This document shows positions 37,701-49,586 of a DNA stretch of 64,000 nucleotides, in pieces (position 1 is the stretch's first letter; each line of letters starts with the position of its first letter). The stretch lies in NCBI GenBank assembly GCA_002794735.1, contig NBAZ01000018.1, positions 124,001 through 188,000 of the forward strand, given 5' to 3'. The position numbers and the translations under genes were made by a program. The notes under the pieces are model-generated. The model saw only the letters and a list, made by a program, of their open reading frames with translations. It searched no databases and was not told where the DNA came from. The stretch comes from Pyrrhoderma lamaoense (lineage: Eukaryota; Basidiomycota; Agaricomycetes; Hymenochaetales; Hymenochaetaceae).

Positions 37701-40700
37701 ATCATTATCCTTCCCTCAGTTGATTTTCCTTCCTTCTGTGTTTCAGCAGGAATAGAGCTTCTTCATATACTATATTGTATATGATTTCCCAAATCTATAT
37801 GATAAGTAATCAAGTGCCCGAGTTCAGTTGTCTCAATGGTAATTTCAGTTTATACAATGTAGTACTTATAAATAGCGCATGCCACTCTGAGTATCTGAAT
37901 GTACCGGATGAATTAAGAAAAGTGTGTGTATCATCTTGATCCCATAATCTATCTTCGAAAAGATCAACCTCCGCAGAAACGTGATGCTTGATTACTATTT
38001 CTCGACTATTCTTAATCAGTGCATAGCATCTTCTTCCATCATCATCTCATCTAATCCGTCCCATCTAGGACCTAGAGCATTAGTAGCAAATCATGGGTAA
38101 CTCTAAATCCTCACGCGCGCGCCCGTAGATACAAACATGACCACACACTAAACTCAAGCCGTGTTAGCCTACATCTAGGGAACGTAGATCCCTTTCCCTT
38201 TCGGCCCGCGGGAGTAAATTTCCCTTTCAAAAAAATAAATTATTTTTTATTTCTCAAATTCTTTCTTTCGTCTTAAGCTTGTCATTTATTTCAAAGTTTA
38301 AGACCACAAGGTTTGGAGGATATTAAGCATTGCATCCGAGCCAATACTCACTTCTGGCAAATCCTACTGGCCAGGTAATAATAACAATAATAAGAATAGC
38401 TCGCGAGACCTCACAGCTGGCTGTTTGATCCGTAAGTTATAGCCAAGGACTATAATTAATTTCATAAAAAAAACTTCATGTGGTCTATAAATATAGTGTC
38501 GATATATGCGTTAATCTTTGGAGAGTTATGAATTTCAAAATGCAGAATTGGAAGTCTGGAGATTGATTGACAGGTGGTGATGCACCAGCATCAGGATATG
38601 GATGAGTGACGCTAACGGCTTTGCATAAAGGGGAGTGACCCGTTCCGAGTGAAGCCACCAAGATATTTGACTTATGCCTAAGATGTCTATCCATGTCATT
38701 ATCTATGCTATATGTTTTAGGTTGGAGTTACAGAGTCATTGAACTAGACACTTGTATCACTACCTGTTAGCAACGAATAGTGCATTTTTTGATCCTACTT
38801 GACTCAAAGGGGCCTCCACATACAGCACAGCCAGCAATGAATGATATGTGTCATTTTCTGAGGCCGAGGAGTTTCTTGAACATGCATATGCACAACGTTC
38901 ATGCATTTCCATTTCGGAGCAGAGAAGAAGAACGTCAACAGACCCGTGAGCTGTTTCGGTGCTCGACAGACGTTAAACGTTTTTTCATCACAGAAATCGC
39001 TTAACTCGGCACTATGCGGTCCTTCTCGTTTCCTGATAAGAAAGTAAATATGATTATAAAAATACATAATTGACTGAGAACCGGCCTTTGGGGGATGGGG
39101 GATGAACATATGAACGCGGCTTGTAACGTTTCAAAATCAAGCGTGGCACGTCATCGGCTGACATACGCATCGCAAGTGGTAAGGAAGACAACGTCGTATA
39201 TACGATAACGATACGGCATACGGTGTAAACAGACGTACACAAAACATATATGAAGGATCATTAGGATGCGCGTGAGATTGATGTTAATTATGAGCGCGGC
39301 GCGGTTCGGACTATATTAGCTTTTCTCCGGTCACCTACCAATGAGGTGGTGGTGTTTGCCACTGATTCAAGATTTCAAAGCATATCTGGACCTAACGTTT
39401 GAAGCTTTTTAGTGAGAGTCGAAGATCCACAACAACTACTGATGTTTATCCGCCCCGGTAACATGTCTTTTACCTTCAAACAATTAGTGGCAGAATATAA
39501 ACTATAGGATGAGTAGCAGGATACGATATTAAGGATAGGGTGGGCGGGATAAATCCCATCAAAATTACCCAATTTTCAACAAAGTGGACAAATCTCTTTG
39601 ACTCCACATTACATGTACGGCAAGGTCACCGGACATAGTGCACAGTATCCGGCCCTCGGCTCTGAAACGCGATCTCGCCAATCGGATATCTTGGATCTGA
39701 GCTCAATTATGTGTCTCGTCTAGCGTACAGGTAATAGATATCCGGCTCTTTTCCCGCTTTCTTTCTCTCTTGTATTTTTTCCTTGATAAGTTACGCCTAG
39801 AGCTAGCGACATGCACAGACGGGCGCGTATCTGGCTTGTCACACACGTCCAAAACGGATGGGATGGATAAATGTGGATCTTTGAGTTTTTTTTCGCGGAT
39901 AATTAAAGATCGACAGATAGAGTTCGTAATCATACTTTCCTAAAGTATCACGCTCCGTTCGGTATTTGCCAGGGGGAGGGAAGGTCCACCGTAAAAAGAA
40001 AATTACGGATAAACAAGGCAGCAAGCTCCTGGCTAATGGACTGAGAGCTCATTTGCTGAGTTTGTTGATACTGCTGAACATCGTAACCGCGAATGTTTCT
40101 ATACGTGCACCCGTGCTTGTTCATCGTCCCTCGCATCTGGGAGTTGGGAACTGTGCCTGCTAAGCGTCGCCAGTTCTTAATTGTCGCCTTGGAGCAGGAA
40201 GGAAAGCTCATTCAGAAAATTAAGAAGTACGCATAAAACAGCTGGTTGAAAAAAAAATACAACATATACGAGAAGAGAAGTGTGATTACGAAGTATGTAC
40301 AGATCGGGACTCTTGGAGCGTCGGAGGAGACCCGCCAGTCTCCTCAGTCTCCCCGCCGCCGACATCAAATTTTTTTTGATCTTTCTGATGTGTTCCGAGC
40401 CTGCTTGAGTCAATCAATCATGCACATACTTGTATGCCATTATTTTCCTGCCCAAGAAAACACATGACTATCTCTTCATGGCGAAACAGGTTCCAACGTC
40501 AGGGTATATGCGACTGTTTTCCCCATTCCACCCCTTCTTTCTCTTCTTCGTTTCTTCAGGATCCACCGCCTATCTCTTCCTTATCTCACTGGATCTGACA
40601 TGCCCACTTCTCGCATATCCAGCCAGCTCCCTGTCTCTCTGTTTTGTATTCACGTTCAGGATGCCGGCTCGGCGTAGATCGATAACATGATCATTGGCAA

Positions 40701-43070
40701 GCCGTGACAGTTTTCCCGCCTTGATTTAGCTTTTGCTTGTGACCGAAAAGGTTCTCAGTTCTGTTCCGAAACACCAGCTCCTACTCTTTGGGAAGGCCTG
40801 GGTGTAGGGAGGCTCCGGTTGAGGAATGACGACACAGCACTTTACATGTAAATTAAAATTAATCATTTCTCCGAACGATCATCTCAAGTGGTCTGTGAGC
40901 TTTCTATACGTACGATTTAAGTAACGGGTGGCTATCTGAAGTATATCTCATTCTATTATTGTGCGAGAAATTCGGGGCACTCAATAAAAAATGTGTGTAG
41001 ACGATGTTGGTTGAATGAACAACGTCATTAGTATACATTACTACCGAATTCTGGCAAATGAAGGGTTGGTGAAATAGAATATTACCTTCGGATGCAATAC
41101 TTCATACTCAATGCATTGAGAAGCAAAAAGTTTGTATTCGGGAAGTGCGGATATGAATAAACTCTGAAGCAAAGAAGCCGAGGAGAGAAACAAACGTCTT
41201 TACAAGGATAAATGGTGACCCATAACATAGATGCAACTGCGGACCTTCGCACCGAGCTTCGGTAGAGATCGAATAGCGAGAGGTCTGAGGTTGAATAAAT
41301 TGAACCTGTCTCTTTTTGCCGGGTCGGACTCAAAATCGCAATCCATGAATAATCTTACGGGTACGATGGAACGTGCTCACAGTCGGAGAATTTGCCGCGA
41401 AAGATTGTTTGGGCTCCTTTTTTTTTCTTGTCCAAGTGATGGGATTCGTAATGCATAAACTTTCTTATCACTCGTGTTTTACGCGTGAGCAAATCATCTT
41501 CTTTCGAAAGACCCCGGCCGAGAAAGAAAGAAAGAAAGTTCTTATCTTCATGACATTCTGTTGAACCTCTCCTATGCGAAGGGTCGATAGAATTATTGTA
41601 TCTGACAACCCGGTATTGCCCTTTCCGTCTGCGACCTCGATATTTCCGGTAAACAGTACAAGAATCCGGATAGATTAAGCAAATGGACAGTGGGCATCGA
41701 AGTTAGAAACCGTAAATACGGGCCAATAAGAACAATAAGGTGTTAGCCATGCCACTGGTCCAATGAGAGATCTTCTTGCCAACATGAGGCTCTTCAATTG
41801 TACTTAATGGAGTGTGCAAAGACTATTGACAAACAATACAAGTAAATTTCGTACGATTTAGTCCACTGGCCATCGGCTAAACAAGCTTTTGAAAACAAAG
41901 TCCATCCATGAAGTCTACGAGATTAACTGCTTCTCTCGCTTGCCTCCAAGATGGAAGGAAGGAAACATGCAACCCCTCTCGGAAGAAGATGGATTGGGAA
42001 GACCTTTCTTTTAGTGGAGCAAGCCACCGACCCAGGTACGTAACTATGATGTGTTGTTGCTGTTTCGTTTATGAATGACCAGAGCTTCTGACAACCATTT
42101 CTCCATAGTAGCATGGAATAACAGATTATATCCTTCAAAGAAATAGCCATCGGTTTCATGAGGATTGCAAGAAAGACTGAAGTAATCCCACGCAAACCCC
42201 CCGTTTGTGCTTCATGTTCGTCCCTTGGTCCGATGTCACGGCTGATAGGCATGATTACCATTGACTGGCAGTTTTATTACAAAAAAAAATGCGAGAAAGG
42301 GGTTCAATCAAAGAGATCAAGAGATAGAGGGCGAAGAGAATATTGAGAGAGGGCCGATTTCTGAACTCATGACCGGATGTGGATATGAATTGATCAAGGA
42401 ACGAAATGGAGAGGCGGTTCAGTGCCTAGATTCAAGCCTTTCAGAGATCAAACGCTGACTGTAAGCATTCTGATCCACTATTATATATGAGTAACATGTC
42501 GCACACGCTTTGGAAATCGAGATAGCAACTAGGAACGCTCATAGAGCTCACTTAGATTTGGTTGAAGGAATCCGTATACATGCATGACGAGAGGATTGTC
42601 AGTGAGTAAATACCTCTTTCTAATATGAAATTACATATGTATACTCACGATAAGGTCAGTATAAGAGGATGTACATAACGTGGAGTTTGTCTTACTAGAT
42701 GCTTATATATATATATATCTAGAAGGATTGTTGAGGTATACTAAACAACTATATAATATCACTAGTGCTAGTGCATGCATAGTACTAGTAATTGCAAACT
42801 TCATGGATGGAACCACTTGTGTCAGCATATAGGGAAGTAATTTTCGATTCTCACTATAAATTTAAAACATAAAAGGTGAGTAGGACTCAAAGTATACAGG
42901 ATATTTTCAATCTTTATTAGTTTTAAGAATCTAAGAACCGTCATGAAGAACCGTGGTTTATCACGTGATACTGGACGTTGCATCCTATCTGAGTATCTGA
43001 TGACAGCCACGATGATGTCAGAGACCTCTTCAATCAACTAGTATCTTGTTATTGTAGATTATAATCGATA
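31701..43070. other. Anonymous 11.4-kb region, no supported gene
   Basis: The sequence is more complex than the flanks of the transcription factor, but contains only short open frames (60-114 codons) on both strands with no domain motif and no consistent splice chains; examples are 65 codons at 31727 (-), 114 at 35533 (+), 101 at 38804 (-) and 112 at 41923 (-). I found no long terminal repeats, reverse transcriptase, transposase DDE or tRNA-like folds by eye. With an assembly that drops bases, a fast-evolving gene could be hidden here. Confidence 0.4.
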
Positions 43071-45316
43071 ATGACTGGCCTCTCCGATTTGCCTACAGAA
43101 ATCGTTACGGACTTTCTTATTCCACACTTATCTTCGCAGAGTTTAACAGCTCTTGGTGCAGTCAACCGTACTTTCCAAGATATATGCAACGATGAGTACA
43201 TATGGAAACGTAAGTGTAAAGAAGACTTCAATTTCTCTGGCTCGGCTACTGCAAGAACCAAAGGCTGGAAGTTTATCTACAAAGGTTTGAGAAACCCTAA
43301 AGTTTTTGTTTGGGGGTTGGTCTCTGTTTCATTGTCATCCATGACCCAAGATCTTACAACCCCTACAGGAGTGCGGGGAATGGCAGACTTGGAATCCCTG
43401 ATATTCGGAGAACTTCTGGAGGAGTCCCTTACCCAAAACGGATACAATTTCCAAGGAACTCATCTATAGTTGATATTATCGCTGGGGATGGTTAGGTTTT
43501 GTGTTTTCTTACTTGCTCCTTACTTACATGGTTTTATTGCAGGTCATTTAACGCTCTAGACTCATGGGGCCGCATCTTTGTTTGGGGTGAGTCTGACCAT
43601 GATACTCTGGCTCTCTTTGTAACATCTAATATTTGCTTTAGGAACTTTAGATGGGGAGATGATAGCACTTCAAAGTGATGGATTTTCTGTTTCTCAAAAA
43701 ATTGCGGAATCACCTCTCAGACTTAATATGCCAGAACCCATCAAGTCCCTAAGGTGAATAAATTCTGTATGCATGCTTAGTACGTGGGGACTAATCGAAA
43801 TATCCTAGTTGTGGGAGGAAGCATACTATGGCCTTAGATGAGAAAGGCCAAGTCTGGACGTTCCTGTCTTGGGGACGGCCCTTCCGCCTTGTGTCACCAG
43901 CCCTTGATAATTCCTCGGCTGATTCTACTCCAATTCAAATAGAATCTGGATGGATGTACTGTGCTGTATTGACCGAATCCGGCAACGTTTTTATTTGGTG
44001 GCCATTTATTGATGAGGTCCAGCAATTATACGGTACAAAAATGCACGATATGGACCAAACCGGAGATAACAAAGCTCATGCGGTGGACGGTTCAATTAAT
44101 TGCGTAACATGGGACTTGAAATATAATCCACGGCAACTTCCACTCTTACCACAGTTACCAGAACTTAATCAGCAAAACATCGCTTCAGAGAGAAATGGGG
44201 AAGAGACAAAGATAGTGAAAATCGCCGGAATGGATAATAACTTGGTAGCACTCACTAACAAAGGGCATGTTCTTAAGTTCAGTGGACTGGGAAGTCCATC
44301 ATCGCTTCAGGCAGAGGGTCGTTGGGAATATGTATGTATCTTCGTTATCTAATACTAAGATCTTAAGAACCTTGTGTTTTTCAGCTTCCCAGCTTTAGTG
44401 AGGCAGAGAAGATTCGTGATCATCCGGTATTCTGTGGAGAAGAAGCCAAAAAATCCACGATGAATCTTGCTCCGCCGACTGAATTTCGGATTACTCACGT
44501 ACGTTTTTGCACTTTTCCTTTCTAGACTAGCACGATAGCAATATGCTTATTCCATATGACTTTATTAATTCATAATCGAATCCTCTACAAAGATCACGGC
44601 ACATTTCAGACACTTTTTCGCCTATACTCATGAGACAAATTCAATTGTCCTGGGCGGAAACGCGGACACGACTTCTTTTGGAGAACACGCTGTCCCACAT
44701 ATCATTCCTGAGCTGCAATACAAGCAAATCATCTCTATCAGTCTAGGCGATTATCACTTTGCGGCTCTGACCGCAGATGGGAAACTTTTCACGTGGGGTG
44801 GATTCCAACAAGGTGCTTTAGGCCTCGGTGATCCTACGAAGCTCCCCGTTGGTGCGCCTGGTGGGTATAACACCCAGCGGGATCTCGATCGCGCTCGTCA
44901 GGGGGTCGTATTCCTGTACCTCCAGCGGTTGATACACCAACAGAGGTTCGCTTTGATCATGACTTATCAAAAAGAAAGGAAATGTTTTGTTTTGCGGCGA
45001 CAGCAGCGGGCTGGCATACAGGAGCATTGGTGATTGATCTTGATCCAGATGTAAGATAGAACATATATATCCAACCCGTTTTTTATATGCTAATCCGAAC
45101 TTCCGATAGGATGAAGAGGATGTCGAAGTTGAACCAACTAGTCAAATGCCTGGTAATCTGGAGCCAGAAACAGAGGCTCTGCTACAATTTGGCCCAGGCC
45201 AACTACCAGGGATACTTCCGGTCCCTTCCTTTGGACATTCTCCGTTTCGAGTGGGCTTTGCTGGAAGAGGTCGTTTCCGACCACTTGGTAGGGGTGAACA
45301 TAACGGTTCGTCGTGA
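43071..45316 (+). CDS. SAF1: F-box plus RCC1-repeat protein, SAF1-like SCF subunit
   Basis: Residues about 5-50 are an F-box (LPTEIVTDFLIPHLSSQSL, then NRTFQDICNDEYIWKRKC). It is followed by RCC1-type beta-propeller blades: KVFVWG, SAGNGRLGIP, WGRIFVWGTLDGE, CGRKHTMALDEKGQVW, YCAVLTESGNVFIW, LVALTNKGHVLKF, GDYHFAALTADGKLFTWG and GALGLGDPTKLPVG. The F-box recruits Skp1/cullin; the propeller binds the substrate (SAF1 in yeast targets adenine deaminase, known for the family only). The C-terminus is FGHSPFRVGFAGRGRFRPLG. Seven introns are visible. Two places need a base: the junction at about 43490, where the conserved SFNALDSWGR reading fits only if one G is added before gttagg, and the G5 at 44901-44905, after which the conserved frame RIPVPPAVDTPTEVRF is shifted. 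An alternative canonical acceptor at 43560 avoids the first but loses five conserved residues. Confidence 0.85.
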
Positions 45317-45447
45317 AATGGATGAAAGTGTATGAAAGTGTATTTTTCTTCGTCGTATACAGGACATATTTGTATGGTATTAGTTATGGACGAGGTATAG
45401 AAGGAATATGTAGAATTTAGTTGGAAGTTTACAAGATAATAAGCATG
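45317..45447. terminator. Convergent 3' ends of SAF1-like gene and ORC2
   Basis: Only 131 bp separate the stop codons of two convergent genes, so their transcripts must end within it or overlap. AT-rich, no clear polyadenylation element can be singled out. Confidence 0.4.
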
Positions 45448-46750
45448 TCAATTGATGTTACTTGACAGACGAACAAGTGCTTCTTTTGGTAGTGGAATCC
45501 ACAATGCTTCCCCACCTTCAGGAGAATTTGTTGACAATACAAGCCCATGATCACGGAATTCTCCAAGCAATGCCCTCATGGCTGTATCATTCGTTGCGAT
45601 GAATTCATCACGAGCAGATGCAAATAGTAACTCGTAACTTGTCGCTAACTGGGGCGAGGAGTGAATTGATGGTCCGCTCTCTACAGAAGCAGTATCAATT
45701 GTGGCGAGCTGACGGGTACACAGCAGCGCAAAAAGTCGCTTTGCTTTTGCGGTTACAGATGCCAGAACATGTTTGGCAGCACCTTCTGATATTGTGTTTG
45801 AAGATAATACAGATGCTCCAGTTCCAAAGCGCTGGCTACCCGTAGCAGCCCCGGCATATGAAGTATGATCTGCGAATGTCATTTCGAAGTCATAGGGTTG
45901 CATTGTTGTGAGATCATGCCAAAGCCAAGCAAAACCACCACTAGTGAGTTTCTGATCAGTATTACTTGGAACCAACCCAACAGTGCCTGCAGAAGCAAAT
46001 AAATCGGTTGAAGACCATAATATGGAGGCCATTGTATGATCTACTGATGCAATTATGTGGATAGAAGGGTGTGCGGCAAGTGAAGAAAGGCATTTACGAG
46101 CTCGCTCAGTTCGTAAGCCGATTCCATCGATGTTGTGGATAACAAAGAAAAGATGTCGTGCTACAGGCTTCTGGATATACTTAGTTAGAATGCGTTTACA
46201 TTGAGCTTCCGTGCCTGTACCGATATTGGGTATGTCCGGAGCCCCGATGACTTGTTCTGCAGCAGTCAAGATATCCCTAAGGTTGAAGTTCGGAAAGAAA
46301 GCATTACCAATTACGACGTGCCCTTTTTTTGAGCACATACGAGCGAGTTTATTTAGTACATTTCTCTTCGATCCGAATCCGTAGAAAAGGAGGTTGAATC
46401 CGGCAGAGATTTCAGACATATAATGTTGAAAGTAGTTGAGATGTAACGCTTCTAACTTTATGAGGCTCTTATTCAGTGCCAAAGAACCATCTTTCAGAGC
46501 ACCGATACGTTCGTGATATTCTTCTGGAGATAAGGGCTCACCATTTGAGAGAATACATTCGAAGAAGTTTTGGAGGAACGACCAATTTGAGAGAAATACG
46601 TGTCAATGGTGCTTGAGAGATGGCCTGTGGTGGTTGCTTGATCTTGTAGTATTTTTGATTCCATAAACTCCTTAATTCCTCATCTTCAGAATTTGACTCC
46701 ACATCAGATGGTTGATCGTTTGAGTTACGCTCATCTTCAGAGACGTCCAT
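45448..46750 (-). CDS. ORC2: Origin recognition complex subunit 2
   Basis: ORC2 is a core subunit of the complex that marks replication origins and loads MCM. The single exon shows STIDTYFSQIGRSSKTSSNVFSQ, LSPEEYHERIGALKD, then the family hallmark FNLLFYGFGSKRNVLNKLA, NAFFPNFNLRDILTAAEQV, HLFFVIHNIDGIGLR, IHIIASVDHTMASILWS and a C-terminal winged-helix segment ending ALWIPLPKEALVRL. The Walker motifs are degenerate, as usual for ORC2. Translation from ATG 46750 needs one base added at 46678-46679 (CC on +) and one at 46534-46536 (GGG on +). With both, the length is 434 aa and divisible by three. That is shorter than many fungal ORC2 proteins because the disordered N-terminus is only about 30 residues. 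It shares a 243-bp divergent promoter with SEC6. Confidence 0.94.
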
Positions 46751-46993
46751 GTCTCGTAGTCAAAACCCCTAGTATAAAGACGTTCCGAACGTTGGATTTT
46801 CAGATTCAAGGTTGTAGTCGAAGTTCAACTGTGGATCTACTAAAATAGGTACACTGACGATCATTTCACATAGCGACCCAGAAAAGGTAACCATCTATCT
46901 TTATTCACACTCAGTGACACTGAAGGACAATACTATTGAACTGTGCTTTTACTACCTTATTGTTGTCAAGAGTACCACAAATCTCATTCTCTA
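46751..46993. promoter_or_regulatory. Bidirectional promoter, ORC2 / SEC6
   Basis: 243 bp between the start codons of two essential genes read apart. No TATA box is obvious on either side. Compact divergent promoters of this size are common for fungal housekeeping genes. Confidence 0.6.
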
Positions 46994-49383
46994 ATGGCTC
47001 TGCAAGCACCATCTGCCGCGCAGGCTATCGGTGAGTATCTACAGTCTCCAGACGACCTAATGAAAGTAGTAGCATTCCGGAAGAAATTAGAGAAAGAAAA
47101 GGCTTCTATCGATGCCAGACTCAAAAATGGCGTCAGAGAACAGCTTGAATCAACTCGTGACGGACTAAGAAAGCTACTAGGGACACGAACGAATGTTCAG
47201 GCTATCAAGGATGAGATGGCTACAATTGATAGACGTTGCCAAAATCCTCAGAATGTAATTGTAACGTTTGATCAGATTGCTCGTGTTTCGATGGTACACC
47301 GAAACTTTGAGCAAGTGGAAGAGATGGTTAATAATCTGACAGACATGCACACGAAACTGGATATGCTTGAGGAGATGCTCTATACTGATAAAAAAGATAT
47401 CACTGGACCAGCACGCAATCTTCTCTCCATGCACTACCATCTAAATCAACTTGAAGGATTTAGAAACCAAACAATGCACCAAGCAAAGAAGGCATCACCG
47501 GAGTCTCGGGTTACTTTGACTCGCTGGTTTGAACGTCTCCACAAGTTCATAGGGAGCTTCGAAGAATACTACGCAATTCTTACCCGAAATATCTTACCCA
47601 TCGTTCGCGCTGGACACCCGGAAGTTGTTGTCAAACTTGTAAAAATTGCAGAAATCGAGGGAAAAGAAGACGAAAAAGTACGTGTCAGTTATTTTCTCAC
47701 ATTCGCATCGTGTTGAGTATTTCCTCCAGGCGATAGCCATTCGTTTAATAAAGAAGTCTGCGAAGATGGACGCTGCATCCAAGTTTAGATCACTACAGGC
47801 GAATGCCCGAGTTATCAAGCATTATAGGTCGAAATTTACTAAGAATATCGCTGAGTCTATTAAGACCTCTTTTGAAGAAGCAATGAAAGCTGACGAACAC
47901 GATCCTGGAGCGTTCGTGGAAAACTTAAATGGGTGGATGCTCAAAGACCTCATTCGGATAGAAGATGATGTTGTCCCGTGTTTCCCGCAGAACTGGGATA
48001 TACATTCCCTTTACATACGAGAATATCATAAGGCTCTTAATGACACTCTCAAGAAGATCGTCGCCTCAAAGCCGGCTCCTATGGTACTTCTGACGATACA
48101 TGCTTGGTTGAAGGAGCACAAGAAAAACATGAAAGAATTGGGTGTGCCAACGGAATGGCTTGAACCCCCGTTATTAGACGGCAACGAACAAAGTCTCATT
48201 GAGGATTACTTACAGACTATTATAAGCAAGCTCGATGAATGGACTGATAATCTCATGTCTACAGAGAAGAAGCAATTCATCGCTCGTACAGAACCCCTGA
48301 ACTTGATGCTGACAATCTGTATGGGACTCAAGGCGCAGTTATCTTGTTCCAGATGGTAAATCAACAAGTTGACCTTGCTATGGAAAGTGGGCAGGGTGCA
48401 ATATTGGCGCGAGTCGTAACGGAATCCGCACGCGTAATGCGGGGAACTCAGGAGCAATGGACACGTCTTATTGAGTCCGAGTATAAGAAGCAGATTGAAA
48501 AACCAGAAGAAGTCGCGGGTGGTCTGGGCGAATATTGTATTGCCCTTGCAAATGACCAGATCAAATGTGCAGACTACGCCGAAGCTCTTTCGGCTCGTTT
48601 GGAACCACTGGTCTCTGAAAAATACAAGGTCGTTATTGTTGAACGATTAAACGATGCAATTGACGGTTATCTTGACGTTGCAAAGAAGTGTACTCAAACT
48701 CTTATCGATATTGTATTCAACGACTTGAAGCCAGCACTGAAGCAGCTTTTCCAGCCGGCCTGGTACGAAGGCAACATGGTTCAGATTATTGAAACAATGC
48801 GCGATTATATGTCTGACTATCAAACATATCTCAATCAATCGATCCTTGAGCTCCTTGTTGAAGACCTTCTTGATGTGTTTCTGGTCTCCTATCTTACGGC
48901 ACTCGCCAATGCCTCGAAGCTCCGTATGCCTGCGGCAACCAACCGAATACGGGATGATATTTCTCTGGCATTCAAATTTTTCAGTACGATGAAACCGGCT
49001 AAGGAGCTTGAGCAATACTTCGAAGTAGTTGAACTCGTGCTTGCGCTTCTTGAGGCCTCGAAAAGTCTCGTTTTCCTATCATTTTGGGAGTTTGCAAAGA
49101 TCCACGGGCCGAATGTAACCTTCGTAGAGGGCTTAATGAAAGCCCGTGATGACCTTGATCGAACGGCAGTTAGCGAAGTCATGGAGAGCGTGAAACGCAA
49201 GGTGAAAGAGGAAGGTTTGACCGATCGTAAGTGGAGTCATTTATCAACTCTGTCGGATCTTCTGTATGCAACAATACATCTGCTGACTTGTATTATCTTT
49301 ACCCAGCTCCCGAGCCAACTATAATGAAAAAGATTGCTATACAGGGAACATTCGCACGTCTTCTTCGCTCAGCGGCATCATAG
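46994..49383 (+). CDS. SEC6: Exocyst complex component Sec6
   Basis: Sec6 is a helical-rod subunit of the exocyst, which tethers secretory vesicles to the plasma membrane at growth sites. Three exons (46994-47677, 47730-49226, 49307-49383) encode 752 aa, the usual size. Family blocks are the N-terminal coiled coil (MALQAPSAAQAIGEYLQSPD ... LEKEKASIDARLK), NILPIVRAGHPEVVVKLVKI, KMDAASKFRSLQANARVIKH, YLTALANASKLRMPAATNRI and the end IMKKIAIQGTFARLLRS. The ATG at 46994 is chosen over upstream codons because MALQAP opens the conserved coiled coil. One base is missing at C4 48294-48297: the frame TEP must pass to ELDADNLYGTQGAVILFQ, which needs C5. With it, exon lengths total 2259 nt, divisible by three. 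Confidence 0.97.
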
Positions 49384-49586
49384 AAAAGTCTTTTATTCAG
49401 AAGTTACCCTCAAACCTGGAATTATTTATCCTCTGCATCTGTATTTCTTGTAATATTGCTTCTGCATTTGTAATTTCTAGTACACGGACAAACTTCATAT
49501 ATTCTTTGACTTCTAATACCTTGGCTGGCTACTGAGCAGCTCAACGTATGCTAGTCTACTTGGCGCTTCCACCACTACTTTCAATA
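49384..49586. terminator. Convergent 3' ends of SEC6 and QNS1
   Basis: 203 bp, AT-rich, between two facing stop codons. No gene. Confidence 0.4.

Noticed and set aside
31701..43070. Retrotransposon or DNA transposon remnants
   Set aside because: No reverse-transcriptase, integrase or DDE motif and no terminal repeats seen by eye; a database search would be decisive.
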